Shown piece by piece: positions 24,552 to 33,801 of a stretch of 64,000 nucleotides of DNA. Below the pieces are notes generated by a model. That model had not been told where the DNA came from and ran no database searches. It was given only the letters and a program-made list of their open reading frames with translations. The translations under genes were made by a program, and so were the position numbers. The DNA is from JAUWCL01 sp964599375 (GTDB taxonomy: Bacteria > Krumholzibacteriota > Krumholzibacteriia > Krumholzibacteriales > Krumholzibacteriaceae), in the NCBI GenBank assembly GCA_964599375.1, contig CAZREW010000003.1, positions 186,001 to 250,000 on the forward strand, read 5' to 3'. Position 1 is the stretch's first letter. Every line of letters starts with the position of its first letter.

Positions 24552-26468
24552 ATGCCCGTGTTCTCTTCAAGATCGTCCGCCCTCGTGATGGCTGTCGCAG
24601 TCTCTGTCGCTTTCATGTCGGGACCTGCACTGGCCGATGAGACCGATTTCGGACTGGACCTGCCTGTGGTCAAGAGCATCATCATCCTCGGCAACCGGAG
24701 TTTCGACGATGGCGAGCTGAAGAAAAGGATGCGGACAAAGGAAGAGAAGCTGTGGCATATATTCAGCAAGCCGAAATACAGAAGCGATTTCCTGCGAAGG
24801 GACCTCGAATCGATAAGGTCGTTTTATGCCAAGAACGGATACTTTTCCGCGACGGTAGAGCTCGAATCGGTCGAGAAGGATGAGAAGAAAAATAATGTCA
24901 GGATCAGGATCCTCATCAACGAGGGGCCGCAGACTACCGTGAGGGATGTTTCGTTCTCCGGACAGTCTCTTATCGGTGAGAGCGACCTGCGCAAGGGACT
25001 TCAGCTCACGGAGGGAAAGGCCTTCAACGAGAATATACTGGGGATAGACCGGTATACGCTTTTCAGCAAATTCTTCGAGAATGGTTACCTTGGCTCGACC
25101 GTTGTTCCTGATGTCGCGATCGATTCCATAAGCGTCGATATAGAATGGCTCATAGACCCCAAGAGCCCCGTCAAGATCGACAGCATAATGGTGACCGGAA
25201 ACACAAAAGTGAAGGATGATCTCATCCGCAGGGAGCTCATTATCAGAAAGGGAGAGTATTTCAAGCTTTCAAAGGCGGTCGAGAGCAAACAGAACCTTTA
25301 CAGCACCGGGTATTTCAATTCCGTGGAGATAGACCCTTACGGCCTGGACCTTGAGACCGGGGACGTAAATCTGAAAGTGGAGGTACGCGAAAGGAAGAAG
25401 GGTTATGTTGAAGCCGGGTTCGGCGTTGGCAACGTCCATTCGAACCGGGTATTCGGCGAGTGGGGGCAGCGTGATCTGCTGGGTCGCGGGTACGCCCTGA
25501 ACCTCAAGTCGGAGTTCGGCTACAGGCTGTTCAGGGAGAACAGATACACAAAGGACAACTGGGATCCGACAAAGCAGTACGAGCTTTATGAGGGATCGCT
25601 GACATTCCCTCATGTCCTGGGCACCTGGAACACATTCTCGACGGGCGCAAAGTACACTTTTGACGCCACAGTCGAGCCTGCGATCGTGCGCCAGACCAGC
25701 GTCAGCCTGACGATAGCCAGGAAGTTCACCAGGCTGTCGACCATGTATTTCTCTTACTCGTTCGAGAATATCAGACGTGAGCAGGTCGAGGATGAAAGGG
25801 AAAGCTCAAGAAGGCGGGCGCTGGACCTCAGTTTCAGGAAGGATACGAGGGATTACTATTTTAACCCCACTCAGGGGATATATATGACCTTGTCGACCAG
25901 GTTCGCCGGCGGGTTCCTGGGCGGGGACGACGATTATTATTCGATCGTCCCAACCCTTCAGGAATATAGAAAGGTGACCAGGCGGTCGGTCTTTGCCTAT
26001 CGTATAAGGTTCGGATACGTCGAGCCGTTCGGGAGCAGCACCGCCACCGGCGTTCCCATAGAGGCAAGGTTCTTCAGCGGAGGCGCGAACTCGTTAAGAG
26101 GCTACAAGGAGAACGATGTCGGGCCGATGGGGACAAGCGGAGAGCCGCTGGGAGGAAATGTACTCTTGCTCGGGAACGCTGAGTGGAGATACCCGCTCCC
26201 CTGGCTCGGGCAGTATAATTTCGGCGGCGTCTTCTTTCTCGACGCGGGCAATGTCTGGAACGATATTAATGATATCTCCTGGAGCCAGTTCAGGATCATC
26301 GCCGATCGAGAGGATGTCGACGTGCTCGATTTCAAGTATTCGGCCGGATTCGGTCTGAGGTATTACACGCCGGTAGGGCCGATCAGGCTCGATTTCGGTT
26401 TTCCGATTAAGCTTTACGACGGCCAGGAAAGCTACAGGATACACATCAGCCTGGGACAGATATTCTAG
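24552..26468 (+). CDS. Omp85 family outer-membrane assembly protein (BamA/TamA type)
   Basis: The 638-residue precursor has a signal peptide cleaved after ALA near residue 27. Three POTRA-like repeats follow (about 38-115, 118-195, 200-285), each with a SIxxxGN or VSFSG strand. A 16-stranded beta-barrel fills residues 290-638. NSLRGYKENDVGP near residue 515 is the loop 6 (V/L)RG(F/Y) motif. The last residue is Phe, as in outer-membrane proteins. Three POTRAs and a TamB-like neighbour suggest a TamA role; a BamA role with reduced POTRA number cannot be excluded. An in-frame GTG at 24537 lies next to AGAAGG, but the ATG gives a better signal peptide. Confidence 0.9.
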   Translation: MPVFSSRSSALVMAVAVSVAFMSGPALADETDFGLDLPVVKSIIILGNRSFDDGELKKRMRTKEEKLWHIFSKPKYRSDFLRRDLESIRSFYAKNGYFSATVELESVEKDEKKNNVRIRILINEGPQTTVRDVSFSGQSLIGESDLRKGLQLTEGKAFNENILGIDRYTLFSKFFENGYLGSTVVPDVAIDSISVDIEWLIDPKSPVKIDSIMVTGNTKVKDDLIRRELIIRKGEYFKLSKAVESKQNLYSTGYFNSVEIDPYGLDLETGDVNLKVEVRERKKGYVEAGFGVGNVHSNRVFGEWGQRDLLGRGYALNLKSEFGYRLFRENRYTKDNWDPTKQYELYEGSLTFPHVLGTWNTFSTGAKYTFDATVEPAIVRQTSVSLTIARKFTRLSTMYFSYSFENIRREQVEDERESSRRRALDLSFRKDTRDYYFNPTQGIYMTLSTRFAGGFLGGDDDYYSIVPTLQEYRKVTRRSVFAYRIRFGYVEPFGSSTATGVPIEARFFSGGANSLRGYKENDVGPMGTSGEPLGGNVLLLGNAEWRYPLPWLGQYNFGGVFFLDAGNVWNDINDISWSQFRIIADREDVDVLDFKYSAGFGLRYYTPVGPIRLDFGFPIKLYDGQESYRIHISLGQIF

Positions 26469-26491
26469 TATAGGACCGGAGGAAGGTCTTG

Positions 26492-29400
26492 GTGAGAAGG
26501 CTCATACGGCACAGGGTGACGCACTGGATCTCGCTGGCCATAGGCCTGCTCATAACAGCGTTCATCCTGATGATAGTGATCTTCAAGACGGACTTTTTCG
26601 CCAACAGCGCCGGTGGCATGTTCTCGCGGTATCTCTTCAGCGGCACTCAATTCACCCTCGAGATCGGGAAGCTTTCGGGCAATCCGCTGAATCACGTCGA
26701 AGTACGCGATTTTCGTATCAGATACGAGGGAGAGGATTTCTCGTATGACATAATCAGGATAGAGAGGATAGAGCTGAGGTACAGCCCGGGATCGCTTCTG
26801 TCGGGCTCTCCGAGGCTGGCTCTGGTAGAGCTGGACAGCCCACATGTATGGATCAAGCCCGATTCTACGGGGATCAACATAATCCCTCATATGGAAGGCG
26901 ACAGCGGCGGCGACCTGCCGGTCTTCGCGGTGGACAGGTTCGTGCTGAGGGACGGCCAGGTGATATTCCAGAGACCGGATAGAGCGGACGCGCTCAAGGA
27001 CATCAAGCTAGACGGATCGGTCGAATCGGACGGCAGGATCGTGCATATCGACCTCTCAGGCGGCGGAGCCGAGGATATCAGAAGAGATGTATTTCTGAGG
27101 GGTATGGCGGGCACCATCGAATACGTACACAAGAAGGACGAGAAGCGGATCCCGGGTGGGGAGGCCGGCGAGATCTATCTTGACAGTCTTTTCGTCGAGT
27201 TGGACGAATCGTCCTTCATGGTCGGAGGGAGCGTTGATCCGGATTCGATGATCTTCGATCTTCATCTCGACGCTTTCCCGCTCAACATAGAGGAAATAGC
27301 GAGGATCACCAATGTGGAGACCTCGCATTTCGGAGAGTTGCAGGGCCCTGTCTCGGTCAAGGGGAGGCCCGGAAGGTTCAGCGTTGACGCGGTCCTTAAC
27401 GGGATATTCTCAGGTTATGCGCTCAAGGATTTCGAGCTGAAGGGGGAGTGGCTGCCGCCCCTTTTCAGGATCGACCGGGGAGAAGGAGAGTTCAACGGTG
27501 CGCGCGTCGATGGCAGCGGGTTCTATACCTTTGAGAGCCCGCCGATGCTGATCGTAGATATCGTGGCGGGAGGCCTCGATCTCTCCCAGGGATTCGCGAA
27601 GGATTCCAGTCTCCCGAAGACCGATCTGAACGGCCAGATCAAGCTGACTTATTACACCGGTTCAAAACTTATCCTCTTCGACTGCGATCTGGGGGCGGGA
27701 CATATCCGACAGCTTCCTTTCCAGGCAGCCCGGGTAACGGGGTCTTACAGTCCGGATAGCCTGGTGTTCGGATACATAGCACTTGATTCTCCTACAAGCA
27801 GGATACGCTCGCATGGATCGCTCAACTCAGACGATATGAGGATGTTCGTCGACGTGGCTGTCGCAAGGGACGATACCATCTTCTCATATCTCGGTATAGA
27901 CGAATACAGGGGAGATGTAAGTATGAACCTCGTCATCGGAGGGTCTTTCGAGGAGTGGGAACTTCGCGGTAACGGGACCTTCTCGGATTTCAGGTATAAC
28001 AGGGCGCTCGTCCCGGAAGGCGAGATCAAGCTTGTCATCGACAAGAAGGATGCTTACGGCGTACAGCTCGAGATGACCGGTGACAGCTGCTGGATAGACC
28101 CGTTGGGATTCTCAAGTATCGATGTATCTCTCGAGTACGTCGACGACATTACTGCGTTCAAGAGACTTTATCTCCAAAGGCCGGGCTTCAGCGCGGAGAT
28201 GAGAGGCGAGGTGCACAGCGCGGATGGGAACACGGAAATCAAGTTTTCCGAGGTCGTGGTGAACACTCTGGAAGATGAGTGGAGGAGCAGCGGAGATTTT
28301 ACGGTGGGACTGAGCAGGGAAGGTGTCGTGTTCGACGACCTGCAGCTTCATTCCAGATCGGGGGCGCTCTATCTAGACTGTGGGATAAACGAAGTCGACG
28401 ACTATATTTCCGGTGTCTTCTCCTTTGAGCGCGCCGAAGTGGCGCTTCTTAACTCGGCGGGCCTGCTCGAGACTCCCATAGAGGGAAGGGCCAGGGGGAC
28501 AGTGACTCTTTCAGGCCACCTTTCCGATCCGGGAGTGGATATTGATATGCTTCTCGAGGAAGGCCGGTTCGATACGATGCGCGTAGACACGATGCGTCTT
28601 CTCGCAAGCTACGCGGAAGGGACATACAGTATCGACGAGTACCGCGTGTCATTGCCGATCGGCAGGATCGGGATCAAGGGATGGCTCAAAGGTCGCGCCT
28701 TGCGTGCACTTATCAGGGACGGCCGAGAGTCACTGCGCGGTTTTACCGTGGGCCTCGAAGCTTCGTGCGAGGATCTGTCCCTCGCTCCGTTCCTCGGCTA
28801 CTCGAGTAACATTCCTTTCACCAGCGGGATTTTTACGGGCAAGGTGGCGGTAAGCGATTCCCTCGTGCATCCGACGGCCGTGATGATCGGATCTGTCAGG
28901 AGACTTGCCAGGAGGAACCTTTCGATCCCATATGTCGATGTCGAGGCAAGACTGGAGGACAGGCTTGTCAGCCTGTCTGGCGGAATAAAGATCATCGGAG
29001 ATCATGAAGGCGAATTCTCTGGAAGGATACCGATAGTGCCGGAGGACTGGTTCTACTCGATAGACATGGGGGGGGACATCTACCTTGAGATGTACAAGCC
29101 TCCCGGTCCGCTCGAGGATATAACGGGCGTATCCGATCTTGTGGCGGAGGCAAACGGGAGGTTCTCGGCCGGTTTCAAGATCGAGGGCCCGATCGCCGAC
29201 CCTGTGATACTTGGAGGGCTGAGACTCGAGAAGGCCGGCTTCAGGCTTTCCGGGATGGAGGAGCGTTTCCGTGACGTCGACGCCAATATCCTCCTGCAGG
29301 ATACGCTTATCACGATACAGGAATTGAAGGGGAGGGAAGGGAAGGATGGATCGTTCACGGGAAGCGGCAACGTCGGTATAAGCGGCTGGCGTCCTGAATC

Positions 29401-30388
29401 GTACGACATGGATCTGCATGTGGACAAATGCCTCTTTGCCAGCATCTCGAACGTGATGGCTATCGCTACCGGTGATATACATATAGGGACCGAGACGGTG
29501 GAGGGTCATCCCGTCCCGTCCCTGACAGGTGATCTCGAAGTCAATAGGGCGGAGATCTTTCTGATGCTGGACGAACTCAAGTCCGGGGCTACGAAGGGCC
29601 CGGTGACTCCGTCCCTGCTCGCCATGGTGGACTTGGAAATTCCGGGCAATGCCTGGATAAAGACTCCTGACGCCAGCATAGAGATGCGCGGCGACGTCAC
29701 TCTCCACCACGACCAGAGAGGCACATATCTGAGAGGCAAGCTGGATCTGGTCAGGGGCTGGTACAACGTGTACGGAAATAAGTTCAAGGTTAGATCAGGC
29801 CAGCTCGAGTTCGCATACGCGGGCGGATTCCGGCCGCTTGTGGATATCGAGGCTGAGACTCTTGATCCGGAGGGCAGAAAGATATTCCTTTCATTGCTCT
29901 GGATGCAGGATGACGTCGAACCAAAGGTGACCCTGGTTCACGAGGATCCCGGGTACAGCGAGACAGATATATGGAAGATGCTGGGCGGAGGGATAGTCGA
30001 TTCTCCCGGAGGGCAGGAAGGATGGGACGCCATAGGGACGGCGCAGAACCTTGCAGCGAACTATATAGAGCGTGCGCTCAACTCCCAGATGCAGGGGATT
30101 ACGATCGAGCTCGAGACCGAAGGCACACAGAACCGGACGAATAACGGGACTGAGCAGAAGCAGACGATGGTCGCCGTCGGCAAATACCTCTCTGAGGGGC
30201 TATATGTCAAGTACAGGCAGGGACTTGCCATATCCACGGTAAGGCAGATCGAAGTGGAGTACAGGCTGAGCAGGCTCTTTCTGCTCAGAACGCAACTAAT
30301 AAAACACTCCGAAACGGCGATACAGGGGGAAAGCTCGCGGACCACCGACGAGTATAACGTAGACCTGAAGCTCCGCTGGGAGTTCTGA
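26492..30388 (+). CDS. TamB-like translocation and assembly module protein
   Basis: The product of about 1,298 residues has one N-terminal membrane anchor (WISLAIGLLITAFILMIVIF, about residues 11-30), then a very long series of beta strands typical of AsmA/TamB bridge proteins, and a C-terminal DUF490 domain at about 950-1298 with NVYGNKFKVRSGQLEFAYAG and RLFLLRTQLIKHSE. Such proteins form a hydrophobic groove across the periplasm that carries lipids, and TamB pairs with TamA. The location 23 bases after the Omp85 gene supports that pairing. The start is GTG 26492 (GGAGGAAGG upstream) or the TTG three bases earlier. Confidence 0.9.
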   Translation: MRRLIRHRVTHWISLAIGLLITAFILMIVIFKTDFFANSAGGMFSRYLFSGTQFTLEIGKLSGNPLNHVEVRDFRIRYEGEDFSYDIIRIERIELRYSPGSLLSGSPRLALVELDSPHVWIKPDSTGINIIPHMEGDSGGDLPVFAVDRFVLRDGQVIFQRPDRADALKDIKLDGSVESDGRIVHIDLSGGGAEDIRRDVFLRGMAGTIEYVHKKDEKRIPGGEAGEIYLDSLFVELDESSFMVGGSVDPDSMIFDLHLDAFPLNIEEIARITNVETSHFGELQGPVSVKGRPGRFSVDAVLNGIFSGYALKDFELKGEWLPPLFRIDRGEGEFNGARVDGSGFYTFESPPMLIVDIVAGGLDLSQGFAKDSSLPKTDLNGQIKLTYYTGSKLILFDCDLGAGHIRQLPFQAARVTGSYSPDSLVFGYIALDSPTSRIRSHGSLNSDDMRMFVDVAVARDDTIFSYLGIDEYRGDVSMNLVIGGSFEEWELRGNGTFSDFRYNRALVPEGEIKLVIDKKDAYGVQLEMTGDSCWIDPLGFSSIDVSLEYVDDITAFKRLYLQRPGFSAEMRGEVHSADGNTEIKFSEVVVNTLEDEWRSSGDFTVGLSREGVVFDDLQLHSRSGALYLDCGINEVDDYISGVFSFERAEVALLNSAGLLETPIEGRARGTVTLSGHLSDPGVDIDMLLEEGRFDTMRVDTMRLLASYAEGTYSIDEYRVSLPIGRIGIKGWLKGRALRALIRDGRESLRGFTVGLEASCEDLSLAPFLGYSSNIPFTSGIFTGKVAVSDSLVHPTAVMIGSVRRLARRNLSIPYVDVEARLEDRLVSLSGGIKIIGDHEGEFSGRIPIVPEDWFYSIDMGGDIYLEMYKPPGPLEDITGVSDLVAEANGRFSAGFKIEGPIADPVILGGLRLEKAGFRLSGMEERFRDVDANILLQDTLITIQELKGREGKDGSFTGSGNVGISGWRPESYDMDLHVDKCLFASISNVMAIATGDIHIGTETVEGHPVPSLTGDLEVNRAEIFLMLDELKSGATKGPVTPSLLAMVDLEIPGNAWIKTPDASIEMRGDVTLHHDQRGTYLRGKLDLVRGWYNVYGNKFKVRSGQLEFAYAGGFRPLVDIEAETLDPEGRKIFLSLLWMQDDVEPKVTLVHEDPGYSETDIWKMLGGGIVDSPGGQEGWDAIGTAQNLAANYIERALNSQMQGITIELETEGTQNRTNNGTEQKQTMVAVGKYLSEGLYVKYRQGLAISTVRQIEVEYRLSRLFLLRTQLIKHSETAIQGESSRTTDEYNVDLKLRWEF

Positions 30389-30474
30389 GGCCCCGGCTCC
30401 AACGTTAAATCTCTTGAAAATAAGCAAATCAGGGGACATCTTTATAGAGGATACGGCCCCGGGAGGATCGGGAT

Positions 30475-33400
30475 ATGAGACAGTCTATATACCGCCTGTT
30501 GGCGATGATACTGGTCGCGGCAGCTCTGTGCTCCTTTACCGCGGAAAGTGCGGACGCGCAGGCGTGGTGGTTCGGCAAGAACAAGGTCCAGTACGAGACC
30601 TTCCACTGGGAAGTCCTCAAGACGCCTCATTTCGACATACATTTCCATGATGGATACAGGGACCTGGCCGGCAGGACAGCCGTGATCCTCGAGTATGGAT
30701 ACGGCAAGCTGTCGATCGATTTCGATCACCATATCGGTTGGCGCATACCGGTGATCCTCTACGCGAGCCATTCTTATTTTCAGCAGACGAACACTACATG
30801 GGGCTTGCTGCCCGAAGGCGTTCAGGCCTTCGCCGAACCGGCGCGAAAGCGGATGGTGCTCCATTTCAGCGGGACGAATGAAGATTTCGCCCATACGGCG
30901 ATCCACGAACTCACTCACATGTTCGAATTCGACATCATCTATGGATCGCTCCTCAGGTCCGCCTTCGCGCAGGGCGCGCTGTTCAACATACCGCTGTGGT
31001 TCGCTGAAGGCATCTCTGAGTACTACTCTGTCGGCGGGATGGACGCCACGGCAAGGATGTTCATGCGCGATGCGACTGTATTCGATTACCTGCCTTACGA
31101 TCTCGACTATGCGGGCGGCTATATGAACTACAAGGCAGGGCAGTCAGCCATCAACTATATAAATGAGACTTACGGGTCAGGTAAGGTCGTGGAGATCATG
31201 GACCAGCTCAGGTATCAGCGATCCCTCGAGGCGGCTCTCAGATCGACGCTTGGAATCGGCACCAGAGAACTCTCGAAGGCGTGGAAAGACGATCTGCGGC
31301 GCAAGTACTGGCCCGAGTACGCCGACAAGAACGAGCCCGAAGAGTACGGACGCCGCCTGACCGATCATGTGAAGGATCACAGCTACCAGAACATTAAGCC
31401 CGAGTTCTCGCCTGACGGCGAGCACATCATCTTCTACTCTGACAGGGGTGGGCTTGACGGCATCTACCTGATGAACGCCATTTCCGGCAGGATAGAGAAG
31501 AAGATGCTCACCGGGTCTCTTTCCGAGAAATTCGAGTCGATCAGGTCGATGAAATCGAGCCTTGCGTGGGCGCCGGACGGCAAGAGCATCGCGTTTGTAG
31601 CCAAATCAGACGGCCGCGATAGGCTATTCATCCTTTCCGTACCGAAGGGCAGGATCCTCGATGAGATCGAGATCCCGGTCGACTTCTTCTTCAGCCCCAC
31701 TATATCCCCGGACGGGAAGCTTGTCGCGTTTGTGGGGACATCGAAAGGCAAGACCGATCTGTACGTCCTCGATCTCGAGACCGGGACCACGACCCGGGTC
31801 ACCGATGATATGAACGATGAGACCGATCCGGCCTGGTTCCCATATGGCAGGAGAATCGCCTACAGCAGGGCTCCACTGGTCGCTGTCCAGCCCACATTCG
31901 TTCCAGACAGCACCGGTGTCGATAGGCTAAGCGGAGTCGACCTGCAGCTCAGCGACAACGTCCTCGAGGTCGAAACGGATATCTGGGCTGTAGACGTCGA
32001 GACCGGGGTGAAGGAACTTCTCATCTCGACCCCCGGGAATGACAGTGCTCCACTGATCATCAACGGTGGTGAGGAGATAATATTCACCTCCGACGAGACT
32101 GACGTGAGCAATATCTACAGAGGCAACCTGATAAACGGCGCTTATTACCGTTTCACGGACGTGCTCGGCGGGCTGTTCACTCCTTCCTATTCGGAAGAGA
32201 GGGACAGGCTTGTATTCAGCGCCTTCAACCAGGGTGGGTACGACCTGTTCGTGATGGAGCAGTTCTCAGAGAAGTCATCGGTCTCGTATTCGACCGGCAG
32301 TCCGTTGTTTACGCGGAAGAGATCTGAGGCGAGGCCTTTCGGCCAGGTTCCGGATTACGGTATAAGGCTCCCGGAGCCGGTATCATCCGGTGTCGCCCTC
32401 GAGAATCCCACAGATTCGCTGCTGAACATGATAGATCTGAGCGGCAAGCTGCTGAATGAAGGCGACCGTTTCCTGTCGGGGACGGTAAACGCAGAAGTCT
32501 CCGGCAAGGGGACAAAGCCTCCGGAAGGATCCGGTCTGCCGGATAAGGGGATCGAACAGGACGTTCCTTATATAGTCATAAACGAGGATTCCAAGGAAGG
32601 CATGAATCCCGATTCGCTCAAAGCGAAAAGGGAGCTGATGAGCAAAAAGATCGGCACGATCGAACCATACAGACTCAAATTCCAGCCGGATTATATCGGA
32701 AACGGCTTGGGACTCTTCTTCTCAACCGGCCTGGGATTCGGCCTGGCGAACCAGGTCGCTTTCAGCGATCTGCTCGGTGACCACCATATATTCCTGCAGT
32801 TCGGATTGTACGGCTCACTCGAGGACAGCGACATCATGCTGAGTTATTACTACCTCAAGCGGAGGCTCGATTACTCGTTCGGCATCTTTCAGTTCAAGAA
32901 CTACCTGAACTCGCGGGTGTCCTCGATCGGGGAGATATTCACCAATTACAGGTATTTTACCGAGCGCAATTACGGCATCTTCGGTAATGTGAGCTTTCCC
33001 TTCTCGATGTTCACGCGTGTAGACCTCGAGCTTCAGGCATTCATCTCCGAGAGGGAGTTCTTTGTGACCCAGGATATGATCGGCACGCCGGAGGCGGATT
33101 ACTACCTCGCCAATCCGACCTCGCAGAGAAGGCTCTTCCAGCCGACACTTTCGCTGGTTCACGACTCATCCTACTACGGCGCATTCGGGCCCGTTATAGG
33201 GGAAAGGTGGATGATCAGCGCTTCGCGCGCCGTCGGGTTCTCGGACAGGGATCTCTCGAGGACGACGATCCTTCTGGACTACAGGAGGTATTTTCCCCTG
33301 TGGTACAGGAATTCCTTTGCCCTTCGCGCGGTCACCAGCATGAGCGAAGGCTCCGACAAGCGATTCTATTATCTCGGCGGGCCGCTGACGCTGAGGGGGT

Positions 33401-33753
33401 ACGACTACCTCCAGTTCCAGGGACCAAGGATGCTCCTCGTCAATCTTGAGTACAGGTATCCCCTGATCGACGCGCTGATATTCGGGTGGCCGGGACGCTG
33501 GGGCATCGGGAACATCGGAGGGACCCTGTTCCTAGATACCGGCTCTGTCTGGGGAAAGCCCGTCTTCATAGAATGGATGGATCCGAAGCTGAAGCCCCGG
33601 GAGATCAACGGGCTCGACTTCTGGAGCGACTTCGGGGTAGGATTCTACATGAGGTTCGGGTACATGGTGCTCGACTTCCAGGTCGGCTGGCCGACAGATT
33701 TCAGGTATACGGGCAGTCCGGCTTACCAGTTCTATATCGGGCCGCAATTCTAA
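30475..33753 (+). CDS. fusion of metalloprotease-like domain, TolB-like propeller and Omp85-type barrel
   Basis: This 1,092-residue exported protein has a signal peptide (MRQSIYRLLAMILVAAALCS, cleaved near residue 28). A peptidase-MA-like domain at about 30-270 carries AIHELTHMFEF (His144, Glu145, His148) and WFAEGISEYYS with Glu178, giving a gluzincin HExxH...E set. A beta-propeller at about 295-620 has TolB-like blades (PEFSPDGEHIIFYSDRGG, LAWAPDGKSIAF, TISPDGKLVAFVG). The C-terminal 370 residues form a beta-barrel ending in Phe, with GGPLTLRGYDYLQFQG as the Omp85 loop 6 motif. It lies downstream of the TamB-like gene and GGGAGG precedes ATG 30475. It probably sits in the outer membrane with the protease and propeller in the periplasm; substrate unknown. 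Confidence 0.85.
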   Translation: MRQSIYRLLAMILVAAALCSFTAESADAQAWWFGKNKVQYETFHWEVLKTPHFDIHFHDGYRDLAGRTAVILEYGYGKLSIDFDHHIGWRIPVILYASHSYFQQTNTTWGLLPEGVQAFAEPARKRMVLHFSGTNEDFAHTAIHELTHMFEFDIIYGSLLRSAFAQGALFNIPLWFAEGISEYYSVGGMDATARMFMRDATVFDYLPYDLDYAGGYMNYKAGQSAINYINETYGSGKVVEIMDQLRYQRSLEAALRSTLGIGTRELSKAWKDDLRRKYWPEYADKNEPEEYGRRLTDHVKDHSYQNIKPEFSPDGEHIIFYSDRGGLDGIYLMNAISGRIEKKMLTGSLSEKFESIRSMKSSLAWAPDGKSIAFVAKSDGRDRLFILSVPKGRILDEIEIPVDFFFSPTISPDGKLVAFVGTSKGKTDLYVLDLETGTTTRVTDDMNDETDPAWFPYGRRIAYSRAPLVAVQPTFVPDSTGVDRLSGVDLQLSDNVLEVETDIWAVDVETGVKELLISTPGNDSAPLIINGGEEIIFTSDETDVSNIYRGNLINGAYYRFTDVLGGLFTPSYSEERDRLVFSAFNQGGYDLFVMEQFSEKSSVSYSTGSPLFTRKRSEARPFGQVPDYGIRLPEPVSSGVALENPTDSLLNMIDLSGKLLNEGDRFLSGTVNAEVSGKGTKPPEGSGLPDKGIEQDVPYIVINEDSKEGMNPDSLKAKRELMSKKIGTIEPYRLKFQPDYIGNGLGLFFSTGLGFGLANQVAFSDLLGDHHIFLQFGLYGSLEDSDIMLSYYYLKRRLDYSFGIFQFKNYLNSRVSSIGEIFTNYRYFTERNYGIFGNVSFPFSMFTRVDLELQAFISEREFFVTQDMIGTPEADYYLANPTSQRRLFQPTLSLVHDSSYYGAFGPVIGERWMISASRAVGFSDRDLSRTTILLDYRRYFPLWYRNSFALRAVTSMSEGSDKRFYYLGGPLTLRGYDYLQFQGPRMLLVNLEYRYPLIDALIFGWPGRWGIGNIGGTLFLDTGSVWGKPVFIEWMDPKLKPREINGLDFWSDFGVGFYMRFGYMVLDFQVGWPTDFRYTGSPAYQFYIGPQF

Positions 33754-33801
33754 GATGCCGTCCGGCATAAGTCTCTGAAACTCACGGAAGGGTTCCACAC
33801 C

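Noticed and set aside
33755..33768. Short hairpin ATGCCG-TC-CGGCAT after the fusion-protein gene as a terminator
   Set aside because: The loop is only two bases and no T tract follows.
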